From Gautieria morchelliformis (Eukaryota; Basidiomycota; Agaricomycetes; Gomphales; Gomphaceae), in contig WHVA01000239.1 in the NCBI GenBank assembly GCA_015179125.1, forward strand, positions 1 to 64,000: a stretch of 64,000 bases of DNA. Direction: 5' to 3'. Under the pieces are notes generated by a model. The model searched no databases, was not told where the DNA came from, and was given only the letters and a program-made list of their open reading frames with translations. Position 1 is the first letter of the stretch. Each line of letters starts with the position of its first letter. Below are positions 43,740 to 55,900 of the stretch, piece after piece. The translations under genes and the position numbers were made by a program.

Positions 43740-46462
43740 AAGCTTCAAGAATGCATGTATGTGACCTCGGGCACGTGTCAAGCACCGCAGAGGCACCGGA
43801 CATGATGTCAGGGATGTCGCACTCGACCCCGCTGTTCCACCTCGAGGCGACACCCATGGCGTGCCCCATGATTGCGCAAGCCTCATGGGGCCACCCTCTC
43901 CTCGTGTCCACCCCCCTCGCTTGTATTCCAGCCATGTCCCCCATGCCAGAGGTGGCAGAGCAGACGCACGCAGTGCGGCTCCCCCCATTCTGCACGATGA
44001 TGACCCAGAGTCGCCCTTCTCCTCCACCCCATAACCACCACCGTCTTCGAGAAGGCCAAAGCATGCTCCCAGGAACCACCGCCCACGCTGGCAAACCCCG
44101 CGGCTACGACGCTCCATGAGGGGGACCCCTTCCTCCTCACCCTCACGACGCTCGCAAAGGCGCTCTACACGCACGCGTACGTCAGCCCCGCTCGTGCACT
44201 TCCCCATGTGCGTGGTGGCGGCGCGCTGTAGGATGGGCGAAGCCGAGCGGATGATTGAACTTGTATGGAACGAGCTGCGCATGGCGGCGATTCTCGTCGC
44301 GCAGAAGTACACCATCAGCATCCCGCATGCACATGCCCCCGGAGCCATGAAATGCGCTCCGGCGGCAGGGGCATAACGCACGTGGATAGACCTAGACCTC
44401 CCGTGCCAGACCCCCCACGCGCAGCTCACGCACTGCACCTCCCCGTGCTCAATCAGCTCGCCACGTCCTCCCACAGCCCTGAGGACGACCCCGTGAACAT
44501 GTACCCCACGTGCACAAGCTGCATCGGGTGCGTGTTGCGTGTCCGACGTCCCACATCATGCATTTAAATTCCTCGTTTTGAACCTCGATTCTTTACACAT
44601 TCGTGCTGACGCGGCCCGCTTTCATGCAGGCACCCTCCGGGCATTCGACGGGCTGGTCCCGCGCACCCGCGCGTGTCCTCGCCGCCCCTGCCCCCCTGCT
44701 CCCCCACACCCACCCCGGCGGCCTTTTCCCCCTGTGCCCCCACACCGCCGACCCTCACCTCTGCCTACGCCCCACCCCCTCCGGCTCCTCCTTCGACCTC
44801 TCCACCACCATCCCTGCCTCAATCCACGCCCGCTGTCTGTGACCAAGGTCAACCCACTCAAGTCATCCCCCCTGTCCACCGCCCCCTCTGACTCCGTGTC
44901 CACTGGCGTGCTGGGCACGGGGCGCTTCGCGCCGCGATGCGCAGGGTCGTCCTCCCTTGTGATCGCGCTCACACAGCCGTCGATCATGATGACCGTGGTG
45001 CGGAAGTGCTGACGCTGTGCATGGGACAGCACGGCGCCCTGGCCAACCATGAACCATTCCACGCGTGTGCCCGCATGGGTCATACCCGCGCTGAGCATAT
45101 GAAGCAGCGCTGCACCCGCAGACGGAGCGGGGGGGGCGTGGTGCGTAGTCTGACGTCTGAGTACAGGTAGCACGAGCCATGGCGCACGGTTGGTGCACAG
45201 ATATTCCCCTTCGCATAGAATATTTTCAGCATTGAGAACACACTGACACTTGGTTCTTCCAATTACAACGACGGTAGCAATTACTTACACAGACTACACT
45301 ACAGCCTGTGCCAAGTCACTCACTCTTCGTTTCTTCTCGCATCATCTAGTCACTCCCTTCGCGCTCTCTTCCCTGTGCCCATTTATTCCTTCCGGATACA
45401 GTAGCTCAGTAAGCGTTGTGTTGGCAGGGATGCGGGTGAGATAGAGTGTAAATGCACAGAAGCAGAGGAATGAGGCCTGCCTGTCTCGTGCTTGAGCACC
45501 TTCACAGTAAACCCAAAGTCCTAATTTCAATCTCACCTGAGCCCCACTTCCAAATCACCATCAGCATGTGACTTATGAGCTGAAGACCGGTCGGCGGCCA
45601 TGCAAACATGCAAACCCGGCCTCGGCACCAGGACTTGTGCACCCAAAGCCAGTGGAAGATCCAATGAAATGTAATGAAAATAGCAGTCTATTTCAGGATA
45701 ATAGTCTAGTAATAACAGGTATATAAGATGTAAAATACCTGCCAAGTCATTGAATTTCTACGGAGATACCACTGCATTCCAGCATCTAGCAGGTCAGGGA
45801 AGGCAGCCGTGAGCGTGGCGTGCGGCTAGCCCGCGATATCGCAGCAGGTGCGGCTGCGGGCTGTCGTTGGGGAATGGCTACTGAGGTATGCTGCGGCTGC
45901 CAGTGCAGATACCATACAGCTTGCTCCTCTCCACGCACAGCAGATAGTCGCTGACACCTACTCATGCACACCGCACTTTGCTTTAAATACCTGACTTAGA
46001 AATCCAGATGATATTCTACGTATCTACGGGATATCCTCAATGTTTTCACCGAATAGCGCGGACTCGATACTTGGGTAAATGTCGACGTTCTTACCGCGTT
46101 CCTGCTACATATTAACCAAGGATCGCCCCAATATATTTATTATTAATATAATTCTGGTAAAATAATATTTAGCGGGGCTGCCGCTCCAGCCGCTGATCAC
46201 GCTCGACAATGAAAAATAAAATAAAATAAATTGTTCTGATGCACTGGCCACCTGCAATGTGCAATAATAATATACACAGGGATCTGAGACGAAGGGAGAG
46301 CTGAGAATGAAGGCATGCGCGTGCGTGTGCGCAGCGGACGTTGAGTGGAGTTGTCTCAAAAAGGTTAGTACCTTCTGCAGAAGGTATGAGTAGAACTATA
46401 TAAGTAAATACAGCTTACCTAGTGTGACTTAATCGTTGAAAGGGTGATTTATCTTCTTCCTG

Positions 46463-47098
46463 ATGCCTAAACAGCTGTTTGCTACGCCGCGCCGTACTGG
46501 CGCGATTTTCCCACCGCATCCGGCTTCTAGGTCATTGAAAAGAAATATGGACAAAGATAGAGGTGAAGAGGAAGCAGCTAACGATGAGAATAGGTCTATC
46601 TCACCGAAACCGAAATGCACTTTCATGCGTCCAGCACCGATCCTAGCTGGTGCTTCCTCCGGGTCAGTGGCTGGGTCTGTGAGGGTCCAGCAAGGTGTAT
46701 TAGCAGGCAACAAAGGAATAACGGGTATGAAAAGTCTTACCGATGCGCTGACCGAACTGCAGGCTACAGTTGCCGCAATGAATTCAAATGGTCACATCCT
46801 CGAGTCGGTTTCGTTGCCGGCGCTTGAGAATCGCGTCAAAAAGGCCATAAACATTGAGGAGGACATACAGCAACAAATAAAAACTCTTCAAACGGCCCAT
46901 GAAGAACCTGCCGCTACCGTGGAGAGCCAGGAACAGGACCTGGTCAAGATCGAGGGACGTATGGAGCATATGGATGAGATAATCGGTGAGTTGACCGAGC
47001 AGGTCAACGCGCATTCCGCAAAGAAGGCAAAAGAGGAGGAAAAGTCAGCCCCAAAGAACAAGAGAGGCAAAGGCAAGAGAAACAAACTGTACCGATAG
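46463..47098 (+). CDS. Coiled-coil protein of 211 residues, unknown family
   Basis: A single uninterrupted frame with start ATG at 46463. The N-terminus is basic (RRTGAIFPPHPASRSLKR). From about residue 85 it is predicted by eye to be helical with heptad-like spacing (ALTELQATVAAMNSNG, EEDIQQQIKTLQTAHEE, RMEHMDEIIGELTEQVNAH), and it ends in a Lys-rich tail (KNKRGKGKRNKLYR) like a nuclear or nucleic-acid-binding protein. I do not recognise it. It abuts the 3' side of a transposase fragment on the other strand, so it could be a small gene carried by a transposon or a chance survivor between the inverted arms. Confidence 0.5.
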   Translation: MPKQLFATPRRTGAIFPPHPASRSLKRNMDKDRGEEEAANDENRSISPKPKCTFMRPAPILAGASSGSVAGSVRVQQGVLAGNKGITGMKSLTDALTELQATVAAMNSNGHILESVSLPALENRVKKAINIEEDIQQQIKTLQTAHEEPAATVESQEQDLVKIEGRMEHMDEIIGELTEQVNAHSAKKAKEEEKSAPKNKRGKGKRNKLYR

Positions 47099-47099
47099 T

Positions 47100-48009
47100 G
47101 ATTGCAAAGCTCTTGAGATCAATTTCGCTGAGCGCAGGGTCTCGCTGTAGAAACGAAGCAATTGTACTTTGGGATGATTCTAGCATGGCTTGTGTTGTGA
47201 TATTTGTGGTTCCTCCAAATGTGCTGGTGATAAACGCGTGAACATAGACCTCATGGACGATGGGATGTTCAGCAAAAGCAGCTGGCAGAAGAGTGGGATC
47301 GAAAGGAGTATCGGGGTCCTATGGATCTGGCTCAGCTGAAGGATCATCAGACGGAAACAAGGTTCCCCGTTGTACAAAGGCCGGGTCATGAGTCAAATCA
47401 ACCAGATCGTCGTCATTGTTGGAACCAGCAGGAAGATCGCCAGCAAAAGAGCTAGAAAGCGAGTCATCAGAAAAAAAGTCCACAGTTGGTCCCCGAGACC
47501 CAGCCATAGATGAAAGCTCAGAGTCAGCTGCACTGCCATGTGCCTCTGTGGCCATTTGGTCCATGGAGATGGCCCACTAGGAGCTGTGCTTTCCTGTAGG
47601 CCGGGCTCACCTTCGCTCTCGCTGCGCGTATCCTGCATATCGTGACTCCAGCAATCCATTCCATCTCCCTCACTTGCTGGAACATTGAAGACGCCTATTC
47701 TGGGCTTATCCTTACCTGATTGGCCTTGCTCAAAGTCAAAGCCGCCGATCGTGGTGATTGATGCCTCATGACGTGCGTTCCCTGATGATCTCACGCGCAT
47801 CGAGGCTATATCACGACCATAAGGAGAAGATCTCATCACAGACTTGTCTCTCAAAGCTTGGCGGGCCACGGCTTGGCGTTTGTGCTCGAGTGCGTGGTTT
47901 ACCTCGTCTGCCTTGAGGTGACGCTCACGGGTGCGAGGGATCTGAAGCAAGTGCCTCCTGCAGTCTGTGCAGTGGCAGGGTGCAGGGATGTGTGAACGTA
48001 TGGATGGCA
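47100..48009 (-). pseudogene. N-terminal fragment of a Plavaka/CACTA-like transposase
   Basis: The minus-strand ATG at 48009 starts MPSIRSHIPAPCHCTDCRRH, with a CxCxxC cluster followed by LLQIPRTRERHLKADE, a Cys-rich start I associate with mushroom CACTA-type (Plavaka) transposases. A later segment reads LLPAAFAEHPIVHEVYVHAF, also typical of that family. A TAG stop lies just before it and the frame changes near 47560. The catalytic domain is absent, the coding stretch ending near 47100 next to the plus-strand gene. Assignment to the superfamily is by recall of the N-terminal pattern only. Confidence 0.5.
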
Positions 48010-48109
48010 TGTTGACGGTACGGTACAACTGTAGCAGTCGGCACGTCGGACTTTTTGTGCAACAGTGACGCGTCAACAACACGTCGAGGGTGATGACGCG
48101 CAACATAGA

Positions 48110-48320
48110 ATTATGTATATGATATATATATTACTTACACTACTATGCACTGAAGCAAAAATAACAAGTCCATATATATCCCCGGCCGAGACTTGGATAA
48201 TATTTGGAATATTGGCTCACATATAAGCTAAATATCTCGATAGGAGATATTTGGCAAATACTCAGAAGATATTTTGAGTTTTACTCAAATTTCTTAAGGA
48301 GATTTTTTGGTTCAAAGTGC
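48110..48320. other. A/T-rich spacer
   Basis: TATATATA-rich sequence with repeated GATATTTGG/AATATTTGG phrases; no gene signal. Confidence 0.4.
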
Positions 48321-49199
48321 GGTGTCACGGGGATGACGAGGCCTTCCAAGCCGCGCCGCTCCGCGTACGGGTAGAGTTTGGCGAAGAGCACGGCCGTATC
48401 GCAACGTGTGCTGCATCGGACCGCCTAGGGAGAGAGTACGAGCAGCACAGGGACGGGTGCCATCGCTGCATCAGCCATGTAAGATATAAGGGAGAGCCCT
48501 GCGCTGCCATACCTTAAGCCGCAGCGCAGATAGAGGAGAACGCGGATGAGGATCTTGTGGATGGAGGGGTGGGAGTGGGGCTGCAGCCGCCTCAACTGTG
48601 GTGCCCACTTTGCTTACAGACAAAGGTGGGTCGCCTGTTTACACTCAACTGCCCGGCCAATAAGGCAACCCGACCTGGTGCCGAGGCCGGGTTTGCATGT
48701 TTGCATGGCCGCCGACCGGTCTTCAGCTCATCAGTCGCATGCTGATGGTGATTTGGAAGTGGGACTCTGGTGAGATTCCAATTTAGTACTTTGGGTTCAC
48801 TATGAAACTGCTCAAGCACAAGACAGGCTTCGTTTTTCTGTGTATTTACACTCTATCTTACCCACATGCCCGCCAACACAACGCTTACTGAGGGACTATA
48901 CCTGGAAGAAATAAATGGGCAAGGAGAAGCGAGCGCGAAGGAAGTGACGAGGAGATGATGCGAGAGAAACGAAGGGTGAGTGGCTCGGCACACGCTGTAG
49001 TGTAGTCTGTTTAAATAATCGCTACCGCCGTTGTAATTGGAAGAACCAAGTGTCAGCATGTTCTGAATGCTGAAAAGAGTCTATGCGAAGGGGAACATCT
49101 GTGCACCAACCGTGCGCCCCCGCTCGTGCTCCCTGTGCACCACGGAGAAGAACCGCCGCCATGCGCAGCTTGTTCCGCACAAGTTGAATCACCGGCTCG

Positions 49200-52100
49200 C
49201 CTTCGCCCATCCTACACGCGCCGCCACCACGCACACGGGGAAACGCAGGAGCGGGGGGACGCACGCGTGCGTGTACAGCGCGTTTGCGAGCGTCGTGAGG
49301 GTGAAGAGGAAGGAGTCCCCCTGATGTAGCGTCGTGGGCGCGGGGTTTGCCAGCGCGGGGGATGGTTCCTGGGGCCGCGCTTTTCCCTGCTCGAAGACGG
49401 TGTCGGCAGCAAGGGCGAGGAGAAGCGTCTCGCAGCGTCTTCCAGCCAATCTGCCGTAAATGCGCTTCATCCTCCACGCTCTGCCGCGTCTGCTCCTCGC
49501 TCAGCCTGGCAGGGTAAGAAGTTATGTTTGGCACGAGGCCGCTCGTCTGCATATTTCTCGTGTCATCCATATTCGATAGACCAAGCGCGGGTACTGTGGC
49601 AGACACAGCGCGGTGATGATGAGGAGACGGCCGGCGTGTGGATATCTCTTCGGCAACGGCCATGCGACAGTCAGCTGCAGGATCTGGTAACGAGACTCGG
49701 TCTATGGATGGCGCATAGGCCGACGCCGTATTAGAAGGCGCTACGGTGATGGTTCGCATACTATTCTGTGAGTTCTGCGTGGTAAGAGATCGCTGGGAAT
49801 AGGCCATGCTTGTCCCACGATGACCAGATAACACTGGCACTGGCACCTGACCGGGCTGTTCATGTTTCTGATTCGACGCTTGTGAGAGTTTAGAAGGGGA
49901 GATGCGCGCGGCAGATTCAGATGAAGAGGGTGAGGCCGGGGACGGCGGCGAGCGAGACTCGTCGACGTATCGGTGTCATAGCCGCTGACACTGCCTTCTT
50001 CGTCACGGTCATCGGGAGAATCTTCACGCGGCGCAGGAACCTTCAACAAGAGACGGCGAGACGGCGTTGGAGCACAGGGCAGTTTGGCTACGGCGGACGA
50101 CGAGGCCTGCGGTCCTCTTGTGAGCCAGCCATGTCGTGGGTGAGACTAGTCTGCGCGGGTGCTGACGCCTCAGATCCACTGCTCGAGTCTGAGTCGTCTA
50201 GAGCGCCTTCGCCAACATGGGCATGCTGAAAGGCCACGGGTTGTTCATTGACAGACAGATCTCCAACGGTGCTGGGGGTCGATATCGAGGCCCGACGCAT
50301 GGCGAGGCGGTGTGCAGGAGGAAGGACGGGAAGAGCGGTGGGCACGGCGCGATACCGTGCCCAACTTGGTGGAGAATGACATGGATGTATCGTGCGACGA
50401 ATTCGGGGAGAAGGGACGTGAGAGACGGGAGGAAAGCGAACTGGATTTCGAGCGGGGGGATGGCGACGAGGAGGAAGGCGTGCTTTTTGACGTCTGATCA
50501 GCTGTCGTCGGGTAGGATAACGGGCTTGTTTTTATGGGATGCGTGTCAATGCGTTTACTCCCCGATGTAACCGTAGCGGGGGCGGTATGGCTATTGAAAA
50601 GGTCGCGGCCACGGAGGGAAGAAGCTGACACAGATTTGGGAGATAGCTGGCTCGGCGCCTCTATATGCGACGACGGCTTCAAGGAGTATTCAGAAGTCGG
50701 TGACGTATCTTCCAAGTCCACAAGCTGGGACAGGAGCAGCAGCCACGTCTGAGCAGCATGGAACTGTCCAGCCTCCCTTGCTCGCTGTAAACTCGTCAAA
50801 CCCCGTGAAGAGTGTGAAACATAAGGACCTACATACCTCCGCGTTAATCTCGCATACCCTCAGTCTGTCTCCATTGAAGACATACGATTTTGCCAGGCGT
50901 TCGAAGGCCGAGTGGCCAAAAAGAGGAATGTCTGCGACGCCAAGGGTTTGTTGATAGGGCACATAAGCAGGATCACTCGTTGCTTTGGGGGGGAGGCATA
51001 GCTCTTGCAGCGTGTCCACACCGTATGGGCTGCTAATGAGAGAGATAAACATCGATATCTATAAGCTCACACATCATCACATGGCAGTTCGACGACTGGC
51101 TGGGTGTTGGCGACAGACGCGAGACTGCCGTGCAGTCCAGGACATGGCCACTCTTGGAGTGGCGTAGCCCGGAGGTCGTGCTGTGCAAACGTGCCGCTGA
51201 CGTGTTGCGCCCACAGTTTGTGCGAGCCGGCAAAGGCGATGGCTGCCTTGCAAGTTTGCACACGAACACAACTGAATATGTTCACCGCGTACCGGTGATG
51301 CCGCCCTCCGCGTCATCCAGAGCCCACTTACCGATCCAAGCACGACGTATGTCCCAAATCTCGACGGTCTCGCTCTCAGACTCGTTGTTAGACACGATCT
51401 GTACACTATTACCATTGAATAACGACCAAAAACGACAGAGGAATAAGCTCAAATACACACAGCAACCTCGCAATCGTAGCCCGGTCGCCAACACGCACCG
51501 GGAAGGGCGTGTGAAGCGTACGGAAGGACCTCGGGCCCATATTCTTATTCAGTAGCATTGCGTGGAGATCGCGCGGGAATGGAAGCCCCTGGCGGCAAGC
51601 AGAGGTCCCAAACCTGCAACGCGTGTGAGACCAAACTGTCCGGTGCTGATTAGTACAGGCGCAAATACCTTCACTTGGCGATCCATCCCACTCGTTACGA
51701 ACCACCCCAAGCCTGTCTCTTTCATACTGGCCAACCGCTACTCCATTGATAGTACGGACGATGAGTGCGCGAGCGTGATTCGTTCCAGAGGGAGTGCTCT
51801 ATTGCGGAGGTCCCATCTACAGCTTCAATGATGAACACGACGTGGACGATGGTACGATTGAATCCACCCACCGCAGAATATTACCGCTCTCCAGACCAGT
51901 TCAGACAGTCATGGGATTTGAGGGAACCGGAGATAGAGCTAGAGCGCGGATCCCCGTGGGATGGCACACTTTTATAATGAAAGATGGCGGGCTCCGGAGG
52001 TCCTACAGCGCGAAGCAGGTCATGATACTGAGAGCTTGGCAGAGGGCAAAACGTTACCCATAAGCGTAGGTGCCCGTCCTGCGAGCCATTAGCAAAGAAG

Positions 52101-52600
52101 TAGGGCAGGAATGGAGAGATAGCTAGCTTATTGACTGTGCGTTTGTGTTCCTTTATCCTCGTTTCTGGTTGTGTTAATGTGAGTACGCCTCTGGGTTACG
52201 CATGGAACCCACGCGCACGCACCATACTTGGCCCCCGACTTGTTAACATCTCAATAAATGATCTCTCCGTTCCTCGCACTAGTCACAGTCTTGTTGTCAA
52301 ACGCTTCGTGCGTGTCACTGCGCTGGGACGCGTCACAGGCTGATGAAGAGTGAAACACTCACTTCCGCGTGCCCACACATCGGTCGGAGCACTGTCAATC
52401 TTCAGCCCGGAACCCCTCCACGCTCTGGTCCCAATTTAGATGCTCTCACCGCCTGAATAGTGCATACTGTGGCATCCGTCGAGCTGCCGCTAGAAATCCG
52501 CCTAATGTGGGGACCCTGGGGTCGAGATGGCGACTTCCGCGCGCGAATGGGGTCAGTTATGCGTAGAATTCGAAGTACTACATAGCGAGGTCATAGCAGC
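49200..52600 (-). pseudogene. WDR24/RTC1-like (SEA/GATOR2 complex) gene, probably broken
   Basis: The minus strand carries, in order: VLRILRITDP near 52570, NGSQDGHLRLW near 52070, GWFVTSGMDRQVK then WDLCLPPGAS near 51700-51600, VEIWDIRRAWIGKWAL near 51350, and the conserved block YVPYQQTLGVADIPLFGHSA, FERLAKSYVFNGDRLRVCEI and HAAQTWLLLLSQL near 50980-50730. This is the WD40 propeller and the following helical part of WDR24/RTC1, a TORC1 regulator at the vacuole. Splice sites are still good in places (intron at about 50780-50835). The frame changes several times in the Ser/Pro-rich linker (50400-49800), pieces of the propeller are missing and the C-terminal RING-like part is not found. Its last part overlaps the inverted duplication. 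I consider it a recent pseudogene, but a missed splice pattern is possible. Confidence 0.55.
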
Positions 52601-52933
52601 AGGTATGTCAAACAACACATATACACGGAAGGCGGAAACGAACGAACGAACCTTCCCAGCGACAAGACATCTCGAGCCATCTTCGGATGTGGCCCCTCCA
52701 CCGACGGTGCGTGCGCGAGGATATCGTACTGTTCTCGAGGGGCCCTGATATTTGTGATGTCTTTGGTCGGTGTAGACCTGAGGAAGCATCGCACGGTCCA
52801 GTAATTGCAATTGCAAGGATTGATATACTTATGGTCGCCAAATTTACCGCCTTTTGCTGCCGCGGCCCTTTGCCGCCCGCCCACTACCCGCCGGCACGTG
52901 ACCCCTCGCATTACACCAACCTTGAACATTACT

Positions 52934-55900
52934 ATGAACAACGTTGAGGGCGACGATGAGGACAACGTTGAAGGCAACGTGACAGCACCGTAGGTCCACG
53001 ATCACTTCTCTAGTGAGCCAACTGTTCACTGCATCCTGAAGTATTCCTGTAGGAATCAAAGTTGCTGGAAAGACTATTTCGTTTGCGGTGCCTATTGCAT
53101 ACCGACTCTACGCGATGGACAACAGACCTGAAATGCGATCACCTTCCCAATGTCGGACTGTTCTGCAAACGTCCTGGTAGCTACTACGTAAAACTCTTTG
53201 TCGATAAGGATGTCAAGAAAACTGCGGTAGCTGCGAGAGGCAATACTGCCTCGTGGAATGAGACACTCTATTTGTGTGTTTAATTCCAGTGTTATCTTCA
53301 CGTAGATCTTAAATCCATGCCCAGCGATCACTTGAATGGCGGTTCCGTATTAGAAATCAATGTCTACGGGCACCATATCTTTACACGTGATTACTACATA
53401 GGTGGCGTGAGGGAGAGGATTGAGTCGCTGCTTGCGGAGGGAGAAACTGCAGGTCAGTCTTTTTCGCTCATCGACGGAATGCACGCGTAATCATCGAACA
53501 CACCAGCCGTTCCTCGCAAACTGCAAAAATCCGATAAGGCAGGGAACATGCACGAGGTTCAGACTGTCGTAGAGTTCACCGTTTCGTCTCTCGCGGCGCC
53601 CGACGAGGCGCTGGACGACGAGTTAAACGAAACAGTCAGCGGAACGAGAGTGGTCGATAATATGAACCCTCCTCCCCTGCTTAATGGTGCAAGGAATGTA
53701 GTTGACGGCGCCACTTCTACCACCGATAATGTCATCCCGATAACCTCGGCTTGGGGCCCCCTCTTGGACAATGTCAAGCTGTTCACCGAGATCGTAGATA
53801 AGGCCTCAGAGGTATAGTTCAAACGCCGGGGGTCTCCCAGGTCATCCGATTGACACGGTGTGCTTTGATTCTAGATTCATCCTTATGCGAAAGCGGCATG
53901 GTCTATCCTGTCTCTTGTACCCAAGGTATGTCTGACGTCCACCAATCGGATAGATATAACTGACATCTGGGGTTGACTCTATTTAGATGATCATTGCTCA
54001 GATGGACCGGGACGATAGCATCCGTGGCCTTGCAAAAATTATTGGGGACACATATGCATTCGTCCATCTGGCAGAGCCGTTGAATAAAATTGAATCGCAC
54101 AAGTCAATTATCTTAGCGTTGGAGCAGCAGACGTTAGAGTGCAGCTACTTTGTCCGCGCCTACGCAAAAACAAAAGATTTTGGTATGTTGGACCCACTGT
54201 CAGGGGGTCATAGCAGATGACCATCATTCAGGGAAAAGAACCGCGAAAAATCTAGTGTCGGATGTCGACAGCAAGGTCCAACTATACCGGGAATCTTTCG
54301 ACACACTCAAGTTGGAGTTGCAACGACTTGGCGTGATTCATACTGAAATCATGGTACAACGTGTTGAAAGCGTTGTACAACGTGTTGAAATCACTGTACT
54401 ACGTGTTCTGAATGTTGTCGGCGAAATCGGCGAGTTTTCTGATTTTGCGGCCTTTGCCCAGGCTAATACACTTTGCAACCAGCCGGGGAAGTTCAACTTA
54501 ATGACATGCCCTACGCAAATGGAGCTGGTTTCGATCCTAATAAAGGATGTCTACCGGGTACTCGGGAGAAGGTTATTGCGGAGATATGGGATTGGGTACA
54601 CCAGGATAGCGACGACACCCCCCGGATATTTTTATTGAACGACGTTGCGGGTGCCGGCAAGTCTGCGATAGCTCATGAGGTCGCTAAACGATTTGACATG
54701 CTCAAACGTCTCGGATCTTCCTATTGTTTTGACCGCGCTCGTCAGGCCGAACGCGCCCCCAGGAATCTCTTTAGCACAATTGCTCGCGGTCTGGCTGATC
54801 TGGATCCAGAACGCAAGGCAGCTTTATGGGAAGTGATTCGGGAGAACCGAGAACTTCGTACCACATTGGTGCCTAGTGTGCAGTTCAAGAGGTTCATTCT
54901 AGATCCCGCCAAGGACTTAACCACCGTCGGACCCACGGTGATCGTCATTGATGCAATAGATGAGAGCGGAGACCGGGAATCTCGCCGGGCTCTGTTGTCT
55001 GTTCTTGGCAAGGAAGCCGCAGAACTGCCGTCCAATCTCCGTGTTCTAATCACTTCCCGCGCCGAAGATGACATCCTGGACGCCCTTCGTGGGAAGACGC
55101 ACGTCCTTTCCAGGTCCTTAAAGGATATTGACCCGAACCCTGCCGAAGCCGTCACACCCTTTGTGGAAGACCAATTACGTGACATTAAGGCCCTCGAGAA
55201 GAAATGGCCGAACAAAGATTGGTGTCGATTATTAGTCGAGAAATCCGAAGGTCACTTTCAATGGGCGTCCACTGCTTGCCGTTTTGTCAAAGGAGATGGG
55301 AAGCGTGGTCACAATCCTGTTAAGCAACTGGAGGCGGTTTTAGACAAGAAACTCACTGGAATGGATAACTTGTATCTCGGTATCCTCACGCAGATATTCG
55401 GGGATAGCAACGACTTGACGGACTATTTCAAGGATCGCTTTCCCTTGGTGATGGGCTGCATGTTGAGTGCCAAAGAGCCCCTCTTGATGTCTGCCCTGCA
55501 GAAGCTATGCAACGAAGATGAGTCGGGTACTGAGGTTGATGATATAGTTGGACCCATGGGCGCTCTTTTGAGCCTCCCTACACAAGAATCTGACCCAATT
55601 CGTCTGCTGCACACGTCTTTTCGTGACTTCTTGACAGATCGCAAGCGGAGTGGATCATACTACATCGACACATCTTTACACCAGGACCGCCTTGCGCGCT
55701 CATCCTTGCGCGTGATGAAGGATGAACTTTGCTTCAACATTTGTCAGCTTGAAACTTCACATCTGCGCAACGACGACGTTGTCGACTTGGAGACACGGAC
55801 CAAGAACTATATATCCTCCCAGCTTTCATACGCTTGCCGTTTTTGGGCAGACCATGTTTGCGCCACCGCCTTTGCGCCGGGAGTAGGTGAAAACGTCAGG

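Larger units (their letters stand above)
43740..49450. repeat. Large inverted duplication, arms 44040-45640 and 48680-49450
   Basis: The segment 45180-45640 is the diverged reverse complement of 48680-49140 (shared blocks GCCGGGTTTGCATGTTTGCATG in reverse orientation and TGGAAGAACCAAGTGTCAG). Further out, 44040-44330 pairs with 49150-49430 and both encode the same peptide in opposite directions (LANPAATTLHEGDPFLLTLT on plus, LANPAPTTLHQGDSFLFTLT on minus). The left arm carries about 800 bp (44380-45170) not found on the right. Between the arms lie the genes at 46463 and 48009. Confidence 0.8.

Noticed and set aside
44539-45173. Long GC-rich frames on both strands (plus 44539-45012, minus 44622-45173)
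   Set aside because: Composition is low-complexity Pro/Ala/Arg, the frames overlap in antisense, and the segment is an extra block of a repeat arm; no domain or splice support.
49022-49846. 274-codon minus-strand open frame as a single gene
   Set aside because: Only parts look coding; its second half is out of frame with the conserved peptide LANPAPTTLHQGD read in a neighbouring frame, so the length is mostly chance in GC-rich sequence.
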